From Undaria pinnatifida (taxonomy: Eukaryota; Sar; Phaeophyceae; Laminariales; Alariaceae), in contig JABAKD010000008.1 in assembly GCA_012845835.1 (NCBI GenBank), positions 11,739,060 to 11,803,059 on the forward strand: 64,000 bases of DNA, written 5' to 3'. The number at the start of each line of letters is the position of its first letter. Positions within the stretch are counted from its first letter, which is position 1. The notes beneath the pieces are model-generated. The model was not told the DNA's origin and did not search any database. It saw nothing but the letters and a program-made list of their open reading frames with translations. Positions 21,601-33,400 of the stretch are shown here, piece after piece. The position numbers were made by a program, and so were the translations under genes.

Positions 21601-24600
21601 CGGACACCCCCGCCGTACTGGTGGTTAGTGACGTGGAGATCGTCCGCGTGGAGTTTCAACACACTGTTCGTCCAGTACGGACTGATACGAGCACAAGCCC
21701 GTGTCGTTCTACGTACACGGTGTATGGGCCGGCCACAAGGAAAACAACTGACCTTCAGGAGCAAGGCTTAAACCCTTTACATCGTGACACCAATGTCGAA
21801 CAACCTGGAGTAGAAACTGTTGTATTCCTGCCCAGAGGTTTTGCGTCGTGCTCGCCGCTGAGCGCTGCAAATGAGCCTAAGTACTGGGTAGTATTGGAAT
21901 TCGTTGAAAATCGACGAGCATAAAAATCTGAAAAGTGGGAATGCTCTGAACCCTGTGGGAGTGCTCTCTGATTCCTGTAGCAACACGTGCTACGGTAGAG
22001 GTTCACTATTTTTTTTCTAGTTTATTTACTACTTCCTCAATTCGGGAGCCTCCTCCCAAAAACTGATGTGGAGAAAGATCAAAAATGCTTCGTATGTACC
22101 GGATAAAAAATCCCATGACCTAAGGGTACACAACGAAAATCATGCAAAAACTAAGGGGGGCGTATTTTCCGACGATTTTTGGTTAAGGAGCACCCCGTCA
22201 TTCAGAAATCATTTCAGACGAAAAACTGCTCGTACCTCTGTTGTAGCATGCGTCTAATGCGCGAAAAAAAAATGGAGGGGGAGTACCTTTCCCACAAGAA
22301 CAAGAACACCCCAGCAGAGAGGGGAAACAAAACAAGGAAACAGTTTCTTAGTATTACGGAGGACGATAGTAAATAGGACCAAATATTTTTCGTAAAAATA
22401 AATGAATTTATAGGTTTTTGTGTCCACCGTAGGTCCTATTTACTAGGGTCGCCCGTAAATAGTGTATTTTTTTTTCCCGCCTAACAAAAGTGCAGCACTA
22501 GCTTCGACATCGACACTACACTCCCCATAGACATTTTGACATATTGTTTGTCTTGTTTAGCGTTCGCCATTGATCGTGTCTTAACTACGTTTTCCCTCCT
22601 ACGGAACCTCTTGCCTTATGACAACGCATATCGCATATTGTGGAACTCCGTGGGACCGTCTTCTTTTTTTTCGGACGGCGGCAGCCTAGCCGGAGGAGCG
22701 AAAAAGCGAGGTGAACAAATGCTTTTGCGTGTGTGCGCGGGTTGGTTTTGGTTGGTTGGTGAGCGTTTGCGTTAGACAAACTATGATTGAGTAACTGAAA
22801 CCCGAGGAGGTGGCTGACAGTGATATTCAGGCATAGTACAGATCACGCCATATAATCCAGATTATCTATAGGAGATAGATCTACGAGATTGATCTTCTAG
22901 TAGATCTTGATCTCGATCCTAATCTAGATGATCTAGATCCTACTATGAATATATCCTGTAGGATTTAGGTTAGGACCTAGAGGGTCTAATAAGGTGTGAT
23001 CCTATAGGATCTAGAGATCGTGATCTAGAAATAGAGCCTAGTAGATGATTTAGAACGAGACCCCAAGCTTGGCGCGTTCTACGGTATCTAGAGACGCGCG
23101 CTACGATGGAGGAGCCGCGCCACTTTTTTCTGAGGTTCATCCATTTAGGACCTTCAGACCTCCTCCCAAAAACAGATTTGGAGAAAAATAAAAGTGCTCT
23201 CGTGTACCGGATGAAATACCCCATGGCCTATAGTCTCATAGGTACACAGCGAGAATCATGCAAAAGCAAAAATGGCCTATTTCCGACGATTTTGAGTTAA
23301 GGAGCCCCGTCATTCAGAAACCATTTCAGCCAAAAAGTGGTATACCTTCATACCTCCTAAAAAGTGGTAATCCTACGCTAGGGGTGCAAGCAGAGATGCT
23401 AGAATTTTCTGATCTCTCCCAACACGAGGAGCTACGTGCAGAGCTCAAAATTTTCTCACCCCCGACAACACGCTTTCGAAGACATGTGCGTTCGTTCGTT
23501 CGTTCGTTCGTTCGTTCGTTCGTTCGTTCGTTCGTTCGTTCGTTCGTTCGTTCGTTCGTTCGTTCGTTCGTTCGTTCGTTCGTTCGTTCGTTCGTTCGTT
23601 CGTTCGTTCGTTCGTTCGTTCGTTCGTTCGTTGGTTCGTTCGTTCGTTCGTTCGTTCGTTCGTTCGTTCGTTCGTTCGTTCGTCCGTTCGTTCGTTCGTT
23701 CGTTCGTTTGTTCGTTCCTTCGTTCGTTCGTTCGTTCGTTCGTTCGCGCAAGACCCAAAACCAGAGCATGTTTTTTTCTATGCGCTAGCCCTGAAACCAA
23801 CTATCGGTTAAAACCCTGTTGCAGGTGAGGTCAAAGACGGATTAAGACCCCCAGGGCCACTAATCCCTGAATTCCTCAACCATATAGTCTTCTCTTAAAT
23901 ATAACAATACTCTGACCGCGATAGATATAGTTATTCACTTGAGGAGCTCAACCCCCTCACGCATGCTACGGTAGAGAGGTGCGCACACCACCTTTTCTTT
24001 TCTAATGCTACTCCTCAATTTTTGGAGCCTTGAAAACCTCTCCCAAAAAAAAAACCTGATTTGAGCAGAAAAAACAACAAAAATTGCTAGGTGCCGGAGA
24101 TGAAAACTCCCATGGTCTACTGTAGGTACACAACAAGAAGATTCATGGGAAAAAGAAAATGGCCCTATTTCCGACGATTTGGGTTAAGGAGCCCCGTCAT
24201 TTTCATAAACCATTTTTCTTCAGACGAAAACTGCTCGTACCTCTATCTCGTAGCACGCGTCCCAGGGCTCTACCGCCGGATGACGGGAGACCCTATTTGC
24301 AGGACGGGCCTGCAACGAATTCTTGCAGGACGTGCCTCTGATTGGCCACCTGCCGCTTTTTATTGCCCGCGTTTTTTTTTTGGCGAACGCCTGCCGAACG
24401 CGCGGCGAAGCCGCGCGAGGGCACGTTTAGCCCCACGTACCGGTCAAACGGTCAGGGGTCGGGTTGGGGTTGGGGTTAGGGTTAGGGTTGGGGTTGGGGT
24501 TGGGTGGGGTCTGTGCAGGTACCTGGGACAAAAGTGTGCCAAAACGTCCTGCAAGAATTCGTTGCAGGCCCGTCCTGCAAATAGGGTCTCCCCTGGATGA

Positions 24601-27079
24601 CGGGCGTCCTTAACGCCTTTACAACCGGAAACCCTTTTTGGGCGCAATTTGACTTGAAGTTAGTATACGGACGGATTTTTGGGGGGCGGGCTCTAGAGGG
24701 GTGCAAGGTTCCCCAAAACCGTCGGGATGTATGTGTCGTTTCGTTGTTGCTGTATCGAAGTATTTGTTCGAGAGGTTCTATTTTTTTTTTTTTTTTTACG
24801 CCTACTATACGAGAGGCCATGGGTGTTATGTTCAATCGGGTTATGAAACACTTTTCAGTTTACTCGAAAAAAAACAACTTTGTTCATGTGGGGGTGATAT
24901 TCAGAGCTCCTCATAATGTGAGGAAGGAAGCACAGAAAAGAAGAGAAAATAAAAATCTGGTGCATTTTTATAATAATTTCTATCGTAGCGCGTGTCTCGC
25001 TTTATGGACCTTTTTTTTCCCCTTCTTCTTTTGTTTTCTCTAAAAATCCTCCACAGTGGATGGGGAAAAATCTAGCTCAAGGCTCACCACACACTTCCAC
25101 ATATTTTTTCATACGCGTCGCGTGTCAATCTAACTCAACTATATTCGCAATCCCCAGCGCTCGCTGGCGTGTCCTTCAGCTCTCGTGGTAGCGACGGCGC
25201 GAGCTGTCCCTGCCGGCGGTCCCCGCCACCGCTCCAGACTCAGAGCAAGCCGAACCACGAATGATGGAATGTCTACCCTAGCAAAATTCCCATCTCGGAC
25301 AGATCATCGTTGCCTGCTTGATGATCAAGATACTTCGGGTAAGATCTGTATGATCGCGTGTTCCTGGCTCCATAGCCAGACCGTTAGAGGTGTGGGAGTG
25401 GGTTTTGAGGTGCAGCATCTTCGACTCATGGCCTAGTTCGTAGAACCGGAGTTTCCCCGAATCTCCCATATTTCTGCATATATATGCGGCTCATCAGGGT
25501 GGGCTAGTGTTAAGATACGCCTGCGAAAGGCCTGTAATTATCCGAATTTGATCTCATTTGGATGGGTTTCGTATGATAAGGTTGGCATATTATATTCGGG
25601 ATAGTCAGGAAATGGATCGGAGGCACGAGCCTCCGATCTCAGAAGCCATCCGGGGCTCTGGTGGAATCGAAAAAAAAACTACGTCTCTGCGAAGGCTAAG
25701 AAAGTGAGTACTCTCCGAGGACCTGCTCAGTTGGCAGACCTGCTGGGGACCCTCTGTGTCTCCGCCCAATATCCTTACACATGTTGCCTGGGGTGAGAGC
25801 CGTACGATACGTATATATGATCTAGCACATGCTTCTGGCGTGGGATCTGTTCTCGATAGATAGATCCAGATCCAGCGTAACGCCTCAAAACGGCAGATAC
25901 GGGATGTACTAACCGTAGCTGATCTAGACGATCTAGATCATGATCTGTCTCTGGAGGTGTGCCTTTTTTTGCTCGTGCTGGCCATCGGAAAGGAGTCCTT
26001 CTATGGGTAGCACCCCCTCTCCAACTTTTTCTTCAACAAAATCGCCGGTTTTGAAACCAGCTCCCGACTGTATATCACATCTCTTAAGATACGATGCCCC
26101 TTGCCACCCCGACGTCATCGTTCGATACGCAATTGTTGCAAAAACGAGAATACATGAGAGAAGGTGTTTTTTTCATAGCATCTTTCCTCGTGTGCCGAGC
26201 AGCGTCCGCGAAACCCTCGTGAAGAAAATTACGAGGTTTTCTTTGGGGGGGGGGGGGCGCTATGTCGTAGAATAAGTCGAAATCTTCCACTGGGAGGAGG
26301 AGGGGATTGTCGAGATGATTGCCAGGCTTTGTCTACTAGTGTACGGTACCGACGTCTTCGTCTTCCCCCGCGCATGCCCGCTGAGTATGTTTGTTGTGCG
26401 GGCCTCTACCTGCTGGGGGGGGGGAGTTGCTAAAGTACACGCGTTCCGTTTCGCTGTTCGGCGTGCGCTACGATAATAGAGGTCACATTTTTAGGAGGTT
26501 GAAATATTTTCTGAGCTTGACGGAGCTCCCTAAACCCACCTTAGCCCGCACCCTTTGCCCCAAATCGTCGGAAATAGACCATTCTTATTCTTCCACTATC
26601 ATTTCTCCAATACCATTTCTTTGTATTACCTACGACTAAGTGGGCCACGGTGGGGGCCTGTTAGTCGGTTTTTCGTTTTCATGCTTGCTCAAAATCCTTT
26701 TTTTTTGGCGGGGAGGGGGGGGGGGGGGCGGGGGGTTAAGATGGAAAAAGTGAGGAGATCAAGGCTACGTTCTAGTAGAGGGGATCATTTCCGGGGCGTC
26801 TGTTTTTCGATGGCTAGGAGAGTCACTGGCGCGAGTTTCATTTTTCACCCCCCTGCCCCTTTGCTGTTTTAACATTCCGCGTACCGTGTTTTCTGGCGGT
26901 GCCAAACCAAACCATGGAACGGTTAGCTCCGTTGCGCCGCGCCAAACAAGTAGCCTGGTAACGGTTTTTGTCCCCGTGGAGACCTGGTATGGAGTCACAT
27001 ATGTCGCAGGTTTTTCTACTAGAAGAAGCAGATTCCACGTTGGTCACTCTCACTTTGTACCAGATGTTTTGTTTTTTGT

Positions 27080-27110
<31 letters not shown>

Positions 27111-30100
27111 GTTTTTAATACTCCGGCGGATGGGGTGGGAAAAAAAAAGCTTAAGCTCACCACACTTCCACATATTTTCATACGCGTCGTGTGTCGGTTT
27201 AACTCAGCTGCTTTCGCAAACCAACGCTGGCTGGCGCGTCCTTCGGATCCCACTATAGCGATAGCGTGAGCTGTCCCTATCAGCGGTCCTCGTTACGAAC
27301 CCGGCAGCGCAAGCTGAACTAGATAATCTCCTGTATTTTGGTTCCACACACGCCACGGACGGAGTTAAACAGCGTGCAATTCCGCGAGGCAAAAGAAGCA
27401 CCTCCCCTTTTTTCTATACGCACATGCCTTCAAAAGCGCACACGTGTGAAACCCTTTTGTATCCAGCCGCATCCCAATATCTTACGCCTTGTTAGGCTCT
27501 CACGGCGCAGTACCGTAACAATCGCGCGAGTTGCTCGAAACCGTCAGCAAAAAGGAGGGTAAAACCAACCATTTTTTTTTTCTTCTAAAACTACCCCTCA
27601 CCGCAGGAAGTGGATGGATAGAGTAGACGATGCACCACAACCGTTTTTTTTTTTTTCCTTCTAAAACTACTCCTCGCCGAGGCTGTAGCCGCAGGAAGTG
27701 GATGGATAGGGTAGAAGAGGTGCACCACAAACCCTTTTTTTTTTTCTTTTTTTTTCCAAAACTACGAGTAGGTAACTACCCTGTCCATCCGTTTCCTGCG
27801 ATCGACGCGTGCGTGCTACGATAGCGAGGTATGAAGGGTATACCACTTTTTCGTCTGAATGAAATGGTTTTCTGAATGACGGGGCGTCCTTAACCCCAAA
27901 GCGTCGGAAATCGGGCCATGTTTTTTTTTCATGCATATGATTCTCGTTGGTGTACCTATAGGCCATGGGATTTTTTTGCCAAAAATCGGTTTTTGGGAGA
28001 GGTCTTAACCTCCCAAATTGAGGAGCACATCTCAGAAATAAATGTGGTGCACCCTCCACCGTAGAGCACGTGTCTAGAAAAGGAGCTTAAGCCCCCCCCT
28101 CCCAAAACCTAGTTTCGGAGAAAAAAGAAAAACTGCTCTCTAGACACCATACTGTGTGGATGCAAAAAAATACCATGGCCTAGGTGTACAGCGAGAATCA
28201 TATGCCACAAAAAAACGAAGTGGCAAAAAAAATGGCCTAGATTTTTTCCCCGTCGATTTTGGGTTAATGTTAAGATACGGCCTCGAAAGGCCTGTAGGTA
28301 TCCGAATTTGAGATCATTTGAATGGGTTTCGTATGATAAGGTTGGCGGTTTATACTCGGGGAAGTTAGGAATTAGATCGGAGGCACGCGCCTCCGATCTC
28401 AGAAGCTATCCCGGGCTCTGGTGGAAACGAATAAAGCTACATCTCTACGAAGGAACGAAAGTGAGTACTCTCCGAGGACCTGCTCAATTGAAATTGGCAG
28501 ACCTGCAGGGGGCACTCTGTGTCCCCCACCTATAGCCTAACATATGGCGTCGACGGCAGGACTTAAGGTGGAGTCCGCCCTTCATTCACGAAACCATTTC
28601 TGCCAAAAAAGAGGCATACCTTCATATTTCTATCGTAGCACTCGTTTTCTTTTTTTGTACCGAACTCTTTACGTGCGGAAGGAAGGCCCTCGCAAGGAAA
28701 CAGGGGGGAGGAACCTCGCTACCCGTACGTAGCACTACGTCGAGAAAAAGCATGTGTCATTCCTCACAAAAAAGAAGAAAAAAACATCGTACATTATCTC
28801 GGTTTTTATTCTCTCGCGTGCCTCTATGATATGTGTGTTGAAGAAATAGTGGAGTACTGTTAATAGTCCGTTTGACCGCTTGCAAAAGGTTAACCAATAG
28901 CTTACCCAAACTAAGCCTCATAACACTCCCCTCCCCTGAAACGGCGGGATAGCAGGTCGGCCGGATATACGGGCGGACCTCTGTGAGTATCCAAGCGGTT
29001 TCATTTCCTGGGGATACCGGGGGGAGTTTTATGCAAGTTCGACACGGGGAAAGTCTTAAACGCTTATTATTGGTGGATGGTGGGATTCGAACCCACGACC
29101 CCAATACCCATGGTCCTGCCGACGACGCCATTTGTTAAGGAATTAGTGGAGTATTTTATTAGTCCGTTTGACCACTTGCTAAACGTTAACCAATAATAGC
29201 TTACCCAAACTGTGCTTTATAACACATGTGAAGAAAAAAAAACTGACGGACCGACCGACGGACCGACCGACCGACCGACCGACCGCAGAGAGAAGGGGTA
29301 CTTGGAGTGCGACCACCCAGACTGCATTGCGCGCGAGGAGAAGATAAAGAAGCTACAGGAACTGGTACGTGCCGTACAGAGAGATGACTATTATTGATTG
29401 ATGATGCCTTGTTTGTTGATATTTTCCGGAGCAGTCCGTGGGTAGTGAAGAGTCCCCGAGAGAGACCAATGCCGGTTTGCGATAGATTCGACATCCTGGT
29501 CTCTACCCCCTCGTGAATTTTGTCAACAATAAGCTTGCAAAGATGAGTATCGACCTTAAAATGTATCGAACTCACAGGTGACGTGCTTAGAAGTATTTCT
29601 TTTTTTTGAACACACTTCCTTATCATCATGGAAAAAACACCCAACACACCACCACCACCACCGGCAGAAAAGCTGGTGCGTGTGCCCGTATAGAGGAACA
29701 CTTGGAAACACCGGCGCCGCCGTCGTGCGAGCACCTTCGATAGTTTCGCGTTCGCGACTTTGCTGGATGACGCGTACTACACGGTAGAGGCATACCACAT
29801 TTTGGCAAAAACATTGTTTGAAATATGACGGGGGTCTCCTTTACCCAGAAAAAAAACGTCGGAATCTCATTATTGTTTTTTCATTTTGTTTTGCAATTCA
29901 ATACCTAGGCCCCGTGGATCTGTTATTTGTTTACTCAAAATCAGTTGTTATTTACTCAAAATCAGTTTTTAATTGCTCAAAATCAGTATTTATGCACTTC
30001 AAAATCAATTTTTATTCCCTCAAAATCAGTTTTATTTACTCAAAATAAGTTTCTATTTACTCAAAATCAGTTTCTATTCACTCAAAATCGGTTTTTATTT

Positions 30101-30404
30101 ACTCAAAATCAGTTTTTATGTACTCAAAATCAGTTTTTATGTACTCAAAAATCAGTTTTTTTATGAGGGTGAGTGAGTCCCAGAAAAAAAAATAGATATA
30201 CACGTCTCTACCCCCGTGGCACGTGTCGCTCGAAGGTTCTTGATTAACGTTTTCAGAGGCAGTCCGCGGCTGAAGTGTAGAGCCCCGGAGACCAATGCGA
30301 GAGTGTGCGAGATTGGGCATCCCGGTCTCTACCAGAGGCGTGAGTCCTTTCCATGAACATACCCTTATCAGCTTAGAAAACATCTAACACACAGTCACCA
30401 CCAC

Positions 30405-30438
<34 letters not shown>

Positions 30439-33400
30439 GAAAAACCGGACTGATTCTACGATAGCCCCCCCCCCAAAAAACCCAGCGATTTTCTTTAACC
30501 CCTTTGGAGCCCCTAAACCCCTCCCTATACTAAATCCAAGTTATTTTGTCCCCAAAAAGGGTTTCCAGTTGTAAAGGGGTTAACGAACGTTTCATGGCTG
30601 CTCGACACAAGGAAGGATGCAATCGAAAACAAAGTATACCCACACATTTTCTTATGTGCAAAGGCCTATCGATCGATGACGTCGGGGTGTCGAGGGACAC
30701 CGTTTTTCAGGGGATACGACCGGGGGGGGAGCTGGTTTTGATTTCAAAATCGGCGATTTCGTTGAAGAAAAGTTGGGCGGGGGGGCTGCCGTAGAACGAC
30801 TCACTGGTGCGTGTGCACGTATATAGAGGAACGCTTCACGACGCGTGCTACGATAGAGGTGTCAAGGTATACCTTTTTTTGGCGGGAACGTTTTCTGAAT
30901 GACGGGGCTCCTCAAAATTCAAAATCGTCGGGAAAAAAAATAGGTCATTTTTTTTTTTTCGCGCGTGTGATTCTCATCGCCGTGTCCCCCCGAGGCCAAA
31001 AGGTGGGATTTTTCACCCGGCGTCGTATAACGGTTTCATTTTATTTTGTCTCCAGAAAAATCAGTTTTTGGGAGAGGGCCTTCTTAAGCTCTCCAAAATT
31101 GAGGACCCCCCTCGGCCTCAGGAAAAAAAAGTGATGCACTTCTATCGCAGCACGCGCGTCTATAGATAAAACACAAAGCCTTTTTTGGCAAGACAAATTT
31201 TCTGAACCACGATACGTGGGGCTCCTTGACTCAAAATCGCCCGACTTTCAGACTCATCTTGCGACATTATTTTTTACGCCCTACGATATAGAGGTCATGG
31301 GGATTTTTTTTTTTTGCTGTTTCGGTGTTGCTCCCACGTTAACTTTTCTCAAGATTTTTTTGGGTAGTATAGATAGCCCTGTTGGAGGTCCTCTCACCTC
31401 AGGTCAAAAAGCCTTCAGAAAAACGTATGTTACACCTCTCTTCCTTCGCTGTAGCATGTGCGTCCTCGGTAAAGCATCGCTACCGCCGTCGTTGTGTTTC
31501 CCCTCGACGATTTTGCGCTCGCGACTTTGCTGGGTGGGTCCCCATCGAAAGCTCATCTATCTCCGACATGTCAATTTGAGATAGTTGCCAGTGGACAGAC
31601 AGGATACCTGCACAACACAGAGCTTCTGAGAGTTCCGATTCGGTGTAGTGCTTTCTTTCATTTTTTATTATACTTCTTGTTTTCCATCTTCCGGCCGCGC
31701 CGGATGGGGAAAAGTAAATCTTAAGCTCATACTTCCACGTATTTTCATGTACGTCGTGTGTCAGCTTTAACTATTCCACGTATTTTCATGCATGTACGTC
31801 GTGCGTCAGCTTTAACTGTTAATAAATTGCTTTCGCAATCCAGCGCATTTGCCCTTTTTAGCCTGGCCTCTAAGTGCCCTGTGCCCCTCTTCATATGTTT
31901 CCATATATACATTAAGCGGATGCGTGCTGCGATATTGTGGAGGAGGAGGCCCTTTTCGGCCGATATTTTTTCTGTTTTTCTGTGAAAAACGGGGCTCTTT
32001 AACCCATAAAGTGTCGGAAAATAAAATACGCCATTTTTTTTCATTTTTTGTATAGTATTTTTTATTCGTTGTGTACCTACGAGGGCCATACACAAACGAG
32101 ATTTTTTCAACGGGGGGAAGCATTTTTTTTTTTCTTCGTGCTTGCTTTTCGCCAAATCAGTTTTTCGGGTCAAGCTATTGTACTTAGAGGAGAGAGAGAC
32201 AGAGCTCTCCAAGTGAGATAGATACCTCGGAGAGAACAAAACAAAAATGGACGCCTTTCTACCGTCGTCGTCGTAGCGTTCGTCGGCGCAATCGACGCGT
32301 GCTACGATATAGAGGTACAACAAGGTGTATACCACTTTTTGGCTTGAAACGGTGCTTCCGCCAATGACGGGGCTCCTTAACGCCTTTACAACTCGAAACC
32401 CGTTTTTGGGGACAAAATTACTTGGATTTAGTATAGGGAGGGGTTCGGGGGCTCTAAATGGGTTAATCCAGAATCGTCGGAAACAGGCCATTTTTTTTTT
32501 TTTTTTTGCATGGCAGATGATTGTCGTTCTATTATGCCTTAGCCACATGGGACTTTTTTTTTCATCCCCGGTAGCATATAGCAGCTTTTTATTATTTTTC
32601 TGTGAAAATAATTTTCTCGGGTTAACAAGAGGGCAGGTCTTAAGCTGCCTAAAAAATGAGAAACCTTGAAGAAGAGAAAAAATGTTGCCTCGCCCCACCT
32701 TGGCGTTCGTCGTCGGTGAAATCGAAAGGCGCGTGCATATATGTGCGTGTCTCTTTTTCCTTGTACCTAGACATCTTGACCAGCAGCACACCACCGAACA
32801 CGCGCTAAGATTTCCTGATTCATCCCCGGTATATCCGGTTGTGGGGGATGGGGGGAGGGGGGGGGGGGAAACTGACTTGCTTGTCCCCTGCCGCCCCCTC
32901 CCACAACACGAACTCCTGCTGTTCCGCTGGTTGTTTTTTTAATAGATCGACGAGGAGCAAGAAGGGCTGGATGGGCTGACATCTGAGATAGAGTCGCTCA
33001 ATGTGAGAAGCTCCGCTGTTTATGGTCTGACACCATCTGAGATACTGTACATCTGAGATATAAGAGTGACTCAATGAATGTTGGAAAACACGCTTGGAAG
33101 AACCTGAGATGGAGTCTGGTTGTGCGAGATACTCCGCTATTTATGGTCTACCAGGGGGGATACCATAACACCGACATCATCTGAGATACTGTAAGTGACA
33201 TCATCTGAGATACTGTAACTGACATCATCTGAGATACTGTAACTGACATCATCTGAGATACTGTACACCTGAGATCAGGAGTAACTCAATGTTGGAAAGA
33301 ACGCTTTTGGAAGAATGGCAGGAGAGGGGGGGCGGGCGAGCGGGGGGGGGGGTGAAGGTGGGACGGTGGGACGGGGGGGGGGGTAGGAGAATTTTCCCAG

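Noticed and set aside
23258-23828. RSFV and TNER repeat open frames on both strands
   Set aside because: The (CGTT)n array has no stop in these frames; no coding evidence outside the array.
24459-24510. A true chromosome end or healed telomere
   Set aside because: The tract is short, mixed in unit, and lies within a defined inverted-terminus element with unique DNA on both sides.
29070-29135. A tRNA gene on the minus strand
   Set aside because: Good T-arm, but no proper D-arm, anticodon arm or matching acceptor strand.
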